Origin: Ciona savignyi
Taxonomy: Eukaryota; Chordata; Ascidiacea; Phlebobranchia; Cionidae
Length of the DNA: 64,000 nt
Direction of reading: 5' to 3'
Assembly: GCA_000149265.1 (NCBI GenBank)
Contig: CH003021.1
Location: forward strand, 62,001-126,000
The notes beneath the pieces were generated by a model that saw nothing but the letters and a program-made list of their open reading frames with translations, was not told the origin of the DNA and searched no databases. The position numbers were made by a program, and so were the translations under genes. Of the stretch, positions 12,401 to 24,400 are shown piece by piece. Position 1 is the first letter of the stretch. Each line of letters opens with the position of its first letter.

Positions 12401-15400
12401 GGTTCAGAACGCCTAGAAGAATCTATTATGCTTGTTCTCAGTTCTTTGCGATCGTAGTAGCGTCTTGGGGAAAATGGATAACGAGGAGTGTTTGTTAATA
12501 ATAAAGATTCACTTTTGCGTGAGGATTTATTGCTGTCAGCTGATATTGAAACTTCGTCAGATAAGTTTAATCGCGTGACATCTGCCGGCCTTTTTCGTTC
12601 GGTGTCATGTTCACTGTATCGGTCGCAATTTTCGTAACAACCGTTTAAAACTCTTTCGGCGACAACTAAAGGCGCTGAAGACGTGACCTGACCTTCCCGA
12701 TTTGAAACCACCACTCTATAATCGCCTGCATCTTGCATGGTACAATCGTAGATATCTAGATGTGCTTCGTAGGAATATAAATCGCGGTCCAAAGAACTAA
12801 CGAAGCGTTGTTGCGTTTTCTGCATAAGAGAGATATATATCATCCAGTGTTTTTACCAAAAAAAGAGTGTATGTAAAAGAGCTTACATCTATGTGTTGGT
12901 CTCCGTGAAACCATAGGACATTTGGTCTAGGGGAAGCTATGAATCGGCAGTTGAACCTGGCAGTGTCAAATGTTTCAACGGATTGTTTTTTTGTCTTTTG
13001 AGTAAAAGCTGGACGAATCAAATCATCCTCCAATTCACTAGCAGGTCGATTTCTGAAAATGGCAATGGATGTTTAAAACGTAGGTTTTGGTTTTATTATG
13101 TGCATTAGTGTTAGTTTTGCATAAATAAAACAAATCCTAAGATTATGACAAAATACCTTGATAAAATTGGAGTGTTTGCTAAGGTTGGATCAATATCAGA
13201 TTGACAAATGTAATTTCCCACAAGTCGACTAACTTCAGACCGTTGTATAGTAAATTGTCGACCTGTCATTGAGCTCCGCACATGCAATGAGTCCACATCT
13301 TCATAATCAATCGAGTAATGTTTTTCTACAGGAAGGGTGTAATTAACTTATTGACTTAGAGTCATTTAACAACCGTATTTCATTTATTTAAGAAAGACAG
13401 AAATAAATAAGGATACCCCACTCACCAGTAAAAGAAGATTTGTTTCCGAAAGTTGCGCGTAAAGATCCAGAGAGATAAATGAAGAAATCAAGAAAGGCAC
13501 AGATTTATTTGCGATCACAGAGCAATAAGAAGGATGAATTAAAGATATATCTCAATGCAAGTCGGCAGTAAAAAGAATTTGTTCGAATTGGGGTAACCTT
13601 ATGTTTTCTTTTAACAATGCCTACTTGCTTTAAGATGACAATGAAAGAATACATAAAACAAACAGATTTAAATTTTGAATATTAACATACCTTCTTCAAC
13701 TTGTTCGTCCTTTTCTTCCTCGACGGGAGATTTGAATAGTCCTGGGATAAAGGAAATGTTCATATGATGACCAAATTTACAAAATACAAAACTAAATGAG
13801 CAGTGAACCATGATAGTGATATAAAATACAAAGATATGTATTGTTTTAAGTGACAAAAAGGTCACGTATGTTTTACCAATTTTCTTAGTTTTGCAATATA
13901 GATTATGTGAACATAAACTGTTATGTTTTATATTTCACTTAAATGGCCTTTAATTTAATATGGCGTATGACGACACACGGTTGACCGCAGCTTGTTAAGA
14001 AACCTGCTTTTTCTTTCTTTTGTATTTGTTCAATGACAACCAAATTGGCACTTGTACTTGCTGTACCCGTTTTGTTTTGAATTTTGCATTCGTAAATGCC
14101 AGCGTGCTCAAGTTTGGTGTTATCTATAAACAGTCTTGCACACATTGTGTCCGTGCCGGTTTTAACTGGTGTAAATGATAATATAACACCAATAGATTTG
14201 TCGTCTAACTTCTGGCCATTGAGGTACCAGTTAGCGGACGGTTTAGGTGAACCGGATGCAAAACATTCAAATGTTGTTTTAGCACCAGCTTTAATCCTCG
14301 CCGAGGTAATCGGTTTTAAAATGTGAGATGGATATTCCTCATCCGTTGGAGTTTTGGTCTTGGTTGACCGTTTCTTAGATATTTTTTCTTTTGATAAAAA
14401 ACAAAGTTTGATTAATTGATGGTGAGAATTTTATCTTACATTAATTGATATAACTTACTTTTTATTACAGAAAGAACTGCTGTACAGGTCATTTCACCAG
14501 TTATATTTCGTATTGTGCATTTTACTACTTTACCATGATCATTTGCTACTGTTGGACTTGACACAACAAGACTGTACACCTTGCTTTGCTCATCATCAAA
14601 TAGAGTGATTCCTTCAAAAGGAACCTCAACAGGTGTGCCCCCATAGTCCCAGGATATTTCAGGAGCAGGTAAACCATAAATTTCACATTCAAAAACTACT
14701 GCCATGCCCTCTACCGTCTCGGCATTTGTTATTGATCTTTTAAACACCGGAGACTCATGTATAGTAGATTTCGATATTTGTTTTTTTCCAGATTTTACAG
14801 TAGAAAATTGATTTTCTTTGCTATCTTTTATACTTGAAGAACTTACAACTTTACTTGCTGTTTTGGTGGTCTGAGTTTCACCATCTACAGTTGTAACAGT
14901 CTCAGAACTAAAAACAATAGTTTCACTTCTGACATCGGACTTAGACTGTTTATCAGCAAGTTGAGGTTGAACAGATTTGACGGAATCCACCTGCTCTTTT
15001 ATATAGCTAGATTTTGGAACTGAAGATTCAGCAAATGTTTCTTCAAGTGTGTGTTTTTGTGTCAAACCAGTACTGTTTTTGTCCAAGATCTCATCAAATT
15101 TTCGAGTTTTCGGGTTCCAAACCATTTTAACTTTTTTAGTATCTTGGATTTTCACAGCTTTTCCATCAGCTAAAGTGACAGTTTCTGTTGTACTTTTTAC
15201 AGTTGATTCTATGTTTTCCATAGGTTTAGATTTTGAATAGTCTTCAACTCTTTTCTTTGATTCCAAGTCAGATTTCTGTTTAGCTTCTGTCTCCAAAGTT
15301 TTATCTTTTACATCTGTAACTTTGATGTCTTTGATCACAGCTTCAAATTTCCTGGTTCTGGGATTCCAAACCATTTTGTTTTTTTTAGTTTCTATGGTTG

Positions 15401-18400
15401 GAACATGTTTCCCATCAGAAACACTCACTGTTTCTGTTACACTCACTGTTTCTGTTGCAGATTTAACTATGGACTTTGTTTTCAATTTTGGTTGTGATTC
15501 AACTGGTTGATTTTTTTCCAGATTGATTAAATTTAAATCCCGGTCTGTAGTTTCTTTGGAAGTAACAGTTTTTGATACTGAATATTGAAGATTGGGATCC
15601 TTCGTCGATTTGGGTTGATCAGTGTCTGTTTTCTTTACAGTTGGTAGCTCTGCATTCGATGCCACTTCACTATGATTGATGTCTTCAATAACAATCTCAT
15701 CGAATTTGCTAGTATTCGGATTCCAGACTTTTTTAATATTCTTTCTTTCTTGGGTTGTTACACTTTTGCCGTCGGCAACAACGACAGTTTGTTTGGTTGA
15801 TTCAACAGTTGATTCCATATTTAATTGTGGTTTAGACTCACTCGTTGTCATCAAAACTTTGGATTGTTTTGATTCTGCTTTAAAAAGATCACTAGAACTA
15901 TGGAAAAACTTGACTTTCTGTGTTGGAGTTCGCACAATGTCCACTTCTGCAATGTTTGGTTTTATATCACTTTGATTTATATCTAGAACCGGTGGTTTTG
16001 ATTTCACTTTAGTTGTTGTTAATGTATCTTCCACGATTTTCTCATCACCTTTTTTCTTGAATCCGTGATCGGGCTTAGAAGGGTTCATTTTGGCGGGAGT
16101 TTCGGGTATGCTATCATCGGTTGTTTTTTCTTTTTGTGGTTTCTTTTGAACTGATGGCATTGAAGATTTAGAGCTAACACTTATAGTTTGGAAATCCTCA
16201 ATAAGAATCTCATCAAATTTTCGGGTTTTCGGGTTCCAAACCATTTTATACTTCTTATTTTGGGGGGTTTTCATATCTTTGTTATCAGTTATACTGACGG
16301 TTTCTGTTGTACTTTCAACAGTTGAGTCAATTTTAACCGCAGCTTTAGGTTTTAAATTGACATCAATTGGTTCTTTTGGTTCCAATTCAGATTTATCTTT
16401 GCGTTGAACACTCTCAGAAACAAAAGTATCAATTTTGGATTTCTCTGGAGTTTCTGTCTTTATTGATGTAACTTTTACATCTGTAGAAGCAACAGTTTTT
16501 GATAATGGATTTTGAAGATCTGATTCTTTCGTCGATTTGGGTTGATCTGTGTCTGTTTTCCTTACACTTGGCAGCTCATTTAATGTCATTTTACTTAGTT
16601 TGATGTCTTCAATAACAATCTCATCGAACTTGCTTGTATTCGGATTCCAGACCTTTTTGATGTTCTTTCTTTCTTGGGTTGTTACACTTTTGCCGTCGGC
16701 AACAATGACAGTTTGTTTGGTTGATTCAACAGTTGATTCCATATTTATTTGTGGTTTAGACTCACTCGTTGTCATCAAAACTTTGGATTGTTTTGATTCC
16801 GCTTTAAAAAGATCACTAGAACTATGGAAAAACTTGACCTTCTGTGTTGGAGTTCGCACAATGTCCACTTCTGCAATGTTTGGTTTTATATCACTTTGAT
16901 GTATATCTAGAACCGGTGGTTTTGATTTCACTTTAGTTGTTGTTAATGTATCTTCCATAATTTTCTCATCACCCTTTTGCTTAAATCCGTGATCTGGCTT
17001 AGAAGAATTCATTTGGGCAGGAGTTTCTGTTATGCTCTCATCAGTTGTTTTTTCTTTTAGTGGTTTCTTTTGAACTGATGGCATTGAATATTTAGTGCTA
17101 ACATCTATAGTTTGAAAATCCTGAATAACAATCTCATCAAATTTTCGGGTTTTCGGGTTCCAAACCATTTTATACTTCTTATTTTTTGGGGTTTTCACAT
17201 CTTTGTTATCAGTTATACTGACGGTTTCTGTTGTACTTTCAACAGTTGATTCCATTTTACCCGCAGCTTTAGGTTTTAAATTGACATCAATTGGTTCTTT
17301 CGGTTCCAATTCAGGTTTATCTTTGCGTTGAACACTCTCAGAAACAAAAGTGTCAATTTTGGATTTCTCTGGAGTTTCTGTCTTTATTGGTGTAACTTTT
17401 ACATCTGTAGAAGCAACAGTTTTTGATAATGGATTTTGAAGATCCGATTCTTTCGTCGATTTAGGTTGATCTGTGTCTGTTTTCTTTACCCTTTGCAGAT
17501 CATTTAATGCCATTTTACTTAGTTTGATGTCTTCAATAACAATCTCGTCGAATTTGCTTGTATTCGGATTCCAGACCTTTTTGATGTTCTTTCTCTCCTG
17601 GGTTGTTACACTTTTGCCGTCGGCAACAGTGACAGTTTGTTTGGTTGATTCAACAGTTGATTCCATATTTATTTGTGGTTTAGACTCACTCGTTGTCATC
17701 AAAACTTTGGATTGTTTAGATTCCGCTTTAAAAAGATCACTAGAACTGTGGAAAAACTTGACTTTCTGTGTTGGAGTTCGCACAATGTCCACTTCTGCAA
17801 TGTTTGGTTTTACATCACGTTGATTTATATCTAGAACCGGTGGTTTTGATTTCACTTTAGTTGTTGTTAATGTATCATCCATGATTTTCTCATCACCTTG
17901 ATCTGGCTTAGAAGGATTCATTTGGGCGGGAGTTTCTGTTATGATCTCATTAGTTGTTTTTTCTTTTTGTGGTTTCTTTTGAACTAATGGCATTGAAGAT
18001 TTAGTGCTAACATTTATAGTTTGGAAATCCTCAATAAGAATCTCATCAAATTTTCGGGTTTTCGGGTTCCAAACCATTTTATACTTCTTAATTTTTGGGG
18101 TTTGCACATCTTTGTTATCAGTTATACTGACGGTTTCTGTTGTACTTTCAACAGTCGATTCCATTTTAACCGCAGCTTTAGGTTTTAAATTGACATCAGT
18201 TGGCTCTTTAGGTTCCAATTCAGGTTTATCTTTGCGTTGAACACTCTCAGAAACAAAAGTATTAATTTTGGATTTCTCTGGAGTTTCTGTCTTTATTGAT
18301 GTATCTTTTACATCTGTAGAAGCAACAGTTTTTAATAATGGATTTTGAAGATCCGATTCTTTCGTCGATTTAGGTTGATCTGTGTCTGTTTTCTTTACCC

Positions 18401-21400
18401 TTGGCAGATCATTTAATGCCATTTTACTTAGTTTGATGTCTTCAATAACAATCTCGTCAAATTTGCTTGTATTCGGATTCCAGACCTTTTTGATGTTCTT
18501 TCTTTCCTGGGTTGTTGCACTTTTTCCGTCGGCAACAATGACAGTTTGTTTGGTTGAATCAACAGTTGATTCCATATTTATTTGTGGTTTTGGCTCACTG
18601 GTTGTTTTTAACATTGTGGATTGTTTAGATTCCTCTTTAAAAAGATCACTAGAACTATGGAAAAATTTTACCTTCTGAGTTGGAGTTCGCACAATTTCTA
18701 CTTCTGCAATATTCGGTTTTACATCACTTTGAAGTATATCTAGAACCGGTGGTTTTGACTTTACTGATTTTGACGGTTTTGATAAAGTTTGGATTATGTC
18801 ATCATGTGTTAACATGCTTTGACCAAGTTCCTTTTGAGTTACTGAATCTTTACCTGATACGTTTGCAGTTTGAGCATCTTCGACTAAAACTTCATCAAAT
18901 TTTCGTGATTTAGGATTCCAAATCATTTTATATTTCTTACTTTCTTGGATTGTCACGGGTTTTCCATCATCCTTATTAACATTTTCTGTTGTACGTTTAA
19001 TGGTTGATTCAATTTTTTTAATATCTTCGTCAAAATTAATCTTATCTTTGGTGATTTTAATTTTGGAAACAGGAGATTCAGAATTGGTTTCTTGTTTTGG
19101 CGTTTCTTGCTCTAGTTTTGTTTTTGTTTCTGGTGTTGCTTGTGGTTTCCTATCAATCACTCTCTTGTCTTCGATTATAGTTTCGTCGAATTTTCTTGTG
19201 CTGGGATTCCAAACTCTTTTGGTTTTCTTGCTCTCTTGAGTTGTAACAGCTTTACCATCCGAAACAGTGATGGTTTCTGTCGTGCTTATCACTGTTGATT
19301 GCGATGACACTTGCGGTTGGATTTGCGTTTTTGGAGTTTTCACTGGTTTAACTGTGTCCAACTTCTTAAGATCTGTGTCTAAATCAATCTTTTCTTTGGT
19401 GATTTCAACTTTGGAAACAGGAGATTCGGAAGGGGTTTCTTGTTTGGGCATTTTTTGTTCTGGCTTAGTTTTCGTTTCTGGTATTTCTTGTGGTTTCCTA
19501 TCAATCACTTTCTTGTCTTCGATTACAGTTTCATCGAATTGTCTTGTTCTGGGATTCCAAACTCTTTTGGCTTTCTTGCTTTCTTGAGTTGTAACAGCTT
19601 TACCATCGGAAACAGTGATGGTTTCTGTAGTGCTTATCACTGTTGATTGCGATGACACATGTGGTTGAACTTGCGTTTTTGGAGTTTCCACTGGTTTAAC
19701 TGTGTCCAACTTCTCAAGATCCGTGTCTAAATCAATCTTTTCTTTGGTGATTTCAATTTTGGAAACAGGAGATTCGGAAATGCTTTCTTTTTTTGGCGTT
19801 TTTTGTTCTGGTTTAGTTTTCGTTTCTGGTGTATCTTTAGGTTTCCCATCAATTACCTTTATATCTTCGATTACAGTTTCATCGAATTGTCTTGTCCTGG
19901 GATTCCAAATCATTTTGGTTTTCCGGCTCTCTTGAGTTTTAACAGTTTTACCATCCGAAACAGTGATTGTTTCTGTAGTGCTTAACACTGTTGATTGCGA
20001 TGATGTCTGCGGTTGGATTTGATTTGTTGGGGTTTCCACTGGTTTAATTGTTTCCAACTTCTTAAGATCTGTGTCTAAATCAATCTTTTCTTTGGTGATT
20101 TCAACTTTGGAAACAGGGGACTCAGATATGATATCTTGTTTTGGCGCTTTTTGTTCTGGTTTAGTTTTCGTTTTTGCTGTTTCTTTAGGTTTCCTATCAA
20201 TGACCTTTATATCTTCGATTACAGTTTCATCGAATTTGCTTGTTCTGGGATTCCAAACTCGTTTGGCTTTCTTGCTCTCTTGATTTGTAACAGCTTTACC
20301 ATCCGAAACAGTGATTGTTTCTGTCGTGCTTATCACTGTTGATTGCGATGACACTTGCGGTTGAATTTGCGTTTTTGGAGTTTCCACTGGTTTAACTGTG
20401 TCCAACTTCTTAAGATCTGTGTCTAAATCAATCTTTTCTTTGGTGATTTCAACTTTGGAAACAAGAGACTCAGAAATGGTTTCCTGTTTTGACGTTTTTT
20501 GTTCTGGTATAGTTTCCGTTTCTGTTGTTTTTTGTGGTTTTCTATCAATCGCCTTTATGTCTTCGATTACAATTTCATCAAATTTTCTTGTCTTGGGATT
20601 CCAAACCCTTCTGGTATTCTTGCTTTCTTGAGTTGTAACAGCTTTATAATCCGAAACAGTGATGGTTTCTGTAGTGCTTATCATTGTTGATTGCGATGAC
20701 ACATGTGGTTGGATTTGCGTTTTTGGAGTTTCCACTGGTTTAACTGTGTCCAACTTCTCAAGATCCGTGTCTAAATCAATATTTTCTTTGGTGATTTCAA
20801 TTTTGGAAACAGGAGATTCGGAAGGGGTTTCTTGTTTGGGCATTTTTTGTTCTGGTCTAGTTTTCGTTTCTGGTATTTCTTGTGGTTTCCCATCAATCAC
20901 TTTCTTGTCTTCGATTACAGTTTCATCGAATTGTCTTGTTCTGGGATTCCAAACTCTTTTGGCTTTCTTGCTTTCTTGAGTTTTAACAGTTTTACCATCC
21001 GAAACAGTGATGGTTTCTGTCGTGCTTATCATTGTTGATTGCGATGACACTTGCGGTTGAATTTGCGTTTTTGGAGTTTCCACTGGTTTAACTGTGTCCA
21101 ACTTCTTAAGATCTGTGTCTAAATCAATTTTTTCTTTGGTGATTTCAATTTTGGAAACAGGAGATTCGGAAATGGTTTCTTTTTTTGGCGTTTTTTGTTC
21201 TGGTTTAGTTTTTGTTTGTGGTGTTTCTTGTGGTTTCCCATCAATTACCTTTGTGTCTTCGATTACAGTTTCATCGAATTTTCTTGTTCTGGGATTCCAA
21301 ATCATTTTGGTTTTCTGGCTCTCTTGAGTTTTAACAGTTTTACCATCCGAAACAGTGATTGTTTCTGTCGTGCTTATCATTGTTGATTGCGATGACACTT

Positions 21401-24400
21401 GCGGTTGAATTTGCGTTTTTGGAGTTTCCACTGGTTTAACTGTGTCCAACTTCTTGAGATCTGTGTCTAAATCAATCTTTTCTTTGGTGATTTCAACTTT
21501 GGAAACAAGAGACTCAGAAATGGTTTCTTGTTTTGGCGTTTTTTGTTCTGGTATAGTTTTCGTTTCTGTTGTTTTTTGTGGTTTTCTATCAATCGCCTTT
21601 ATGTCTTCGATTACAATTTCATCAAATTTTCTTGTCTTGGGATTCCAAACCCTTCTGGTTTTCTTGCTTTCTTGAGTTGTTACAGCTTTACCATCCGAAA
21701 CAGTGATGGTTTCTGTCGTGCTTATCATTGTTGATTGCGATGACACATGTGGTTGGATTTGCGTTTTTGGAGTTTCCACTGGTTTAACTGTGTCCAACTT
21801 CTCAAGATCCGTGTCTAAATCAATATTTTCTTTGGTGATTTCAATTTTGGAAACAGGAGATTCGGAAGGGGTTTCTTGTTTGGGCATTTTTTGTTCTGGT
21901 TTAGTTTTCGTTTCTGGTATTTCTTGTGGTTTCCCATCAATCACTTTCTTGTCTTCGATTACAGTTTCATCGAATTGTCTTGTTCTGGGATTCCTAACTC
22001 TTTTGGCTTTCTTGCTTTCTTGAGTTGTAACAGTTTTACCATCCGAAACAGTGATGGTTTCTGTCGTGCTTATCATTGTTGATTGCGATGACACTTGCGG
22101 TTGAATTTGCGTTTTTGGAGTTTCCACTGGTTTAACTGTGTCCAACTTCTTAAGATCTGTGTCTAAATCAATCTTTTCTTTGGTGATTTCAACTTTGGAA
22201 ACAAGAGACTCAGAAATGGTTTCTTGTTTTGGCGTTTTTTGTTCTGGTATAGTTTTCGTTTCTGTTGTTTTTTGTGGTTTTCTATCAATCGCCTTTATGT
22301 CTTCGATTACAATTTCATCAAATTTTCTTGTCTTGGGATTCCAAACCCTTCTGGTTTTCTTGCTTTCTTGAGTTGTTACAGCTTTACCATCCGAAACAGT
22401 GATGGTTTCTGTCGTGCTTATCATTGTTGATTGCGATGACACATGTGTTTGGATTTGCGTTTTTGGAGTTTCCACTGGTTTAACTGTGTCCAACTTCTCA
22501 AGATCCGTATCTAAATCAATATTTTCTTTGGTGATTTCAATTTTGGAAACAGGAGATTCGGAAGGGGTTTCTTGTTTGGGCATTTTTTGTTCTGGTTTAG
22601 TTTTCGTTTCTGGTATTTCTTGTGGTTTCCCATCAATCACTTTCTTGTCTTCGATTACAGTTTCATCGAATTGTCTTGTTCTGGGATTCCAAACTCTTTT
22701 GGCTTTCTTGCTTTCTTGAGTTGTAACAGTTTTACCATCCGAAACAGTGATGGTTTCTGTCGTGCTTATCACTGTTGATTGCGATGACACATGCGGTTGA
22801 ATTTGCGTTTTTGGAGTTTCCACTGGTTTAACTGTGTCCAACTTCTTAAGATCTGTGTCTAAATCAATCTTTTCTTTGGTGATTTCAATTTTGGAAACAG
22901 GAGATTCGGAAATGGTTTCTTTTTTTGGCGTTTTTTGTTCTGGTTTAGTTTTCGTTTGTGGTGTTTCTTGTGGTTTCCCATCAATGACCTTTATATCTTC
23001 GATTACAGTTTCATCGAATTGTCTTGTTCTGGGATTCCAAACTCTTTTGGTTTTCTTGCTTTCTTGAGTTGTAACAGCTTTACCATCCGAAACAGTGATG
23101 GTTTCTGTAGTGCTTATCACTGTTGATTGCGATGACACTTGCGGTTGAACTTGCCTTTTTGGATTTTCCACTAGTTTAATTTTTTCCAATTTTTTAAGAT
23201 CTGCTTCTAAATCAATATTTTCTTTGGTGATTTTAATTTTGGAAACAGGAGATTCAGAAATGGTTTCTTGTTTTGGCGTTTTTTGTTCTGGTTTAGTTTT
23301 CGTTTGTGGTATTTCTTGTGGTTTCCCATCAATTACCTTTGTATCTTCGATTACAATTTCATCGAATTTTCTTGTCCTGGGATTCCAAATCATTTTGGTT
23401 TTCCGGCTCTCTTGAGTTTTAACAGTTTTACCATCCGAAACAGTGATTGTTTCTGTCGTGCTTATCACTGTTGATTGCGATGACACTTGCGGTTGAATTT
23501 GCGTTTTTGGATTTTCCACTGGTTTAATTTTTTCCAATTGTTTAAGATCTGCTTCTAAATCAACATTTTCTTTGGTGATTTCAACTTTGGAAACAGGGGA
23601 CTCGGAAATAATACCTTGTTTTGGCGTTTTTTGTTCTGGTTTAGTTTTCTTTTCTGCTGTTTCTTTAGGTTTCCTATCAATGACCTTTATGTCTTCTATT
23701 ACAGTTTCATCAAATTTTCTTGTTCTGGGATTCCAAACCCGTTTGGTGTTCTTGCTCTCTTGAGTTGTAACAGCTTTACCATCGGAAACAGTGATGGTTT
23801 CTGTAGTGCTTATCAATGTTGATTGCGATGACACATGTGGTTGGATTTGCGTTTTTGGAGTTTCCATTGGTTTAACTGTGTCCAACTTCTTAAGATCTGT
23901 GTCTAAATCAATCTTTTGTTTGGTGATTTCAACTTTGGAAACAAGAGACTCGGAAATGGTTTCTTGTTTTGGCGTTTTTTGTTCTGGTTTAGTTTTCGTT
24001 TCTGGTGTTTCTTGGTGGTTTTCTATCAATCGCCTTTATGTCTTCGATTACAATTTCATCAAATTTTCTTGTCCTGGGATTCCAAACTCTTTTGGTTTTC
24101 TTGCTTTCTTGAGTTGCAACAGCTTTACCATCCGAAACAGTGATGGTTTCTGTCGTGCTTACCACTGTTGATTGCGATGACACTTGCGGTTGAACTTGCG
24201 TTTTTGGATTTTCCACTAGTTTAATTGTTTCCAATTTTTTAAGATCTGCTTCTAAATCAATATTTTCTTTGGTGATTTTAATTTTGGAAACAGGAGATTC
24301 GGAAATGGTTTCTTGTTTTGGCGTTTTTTGTTCCGGTTTAGTTTTCGTTTGTGGTATTTCTTGTGGTTTCCCATCAATTACCTTTATGTCTTCGATTACA

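Noticed and set aside
13420..13440. Possible mini-exon before GTGAGTGG
   Set aside because: No acceptor AG close upstream; flanking exons already join in phase without it.
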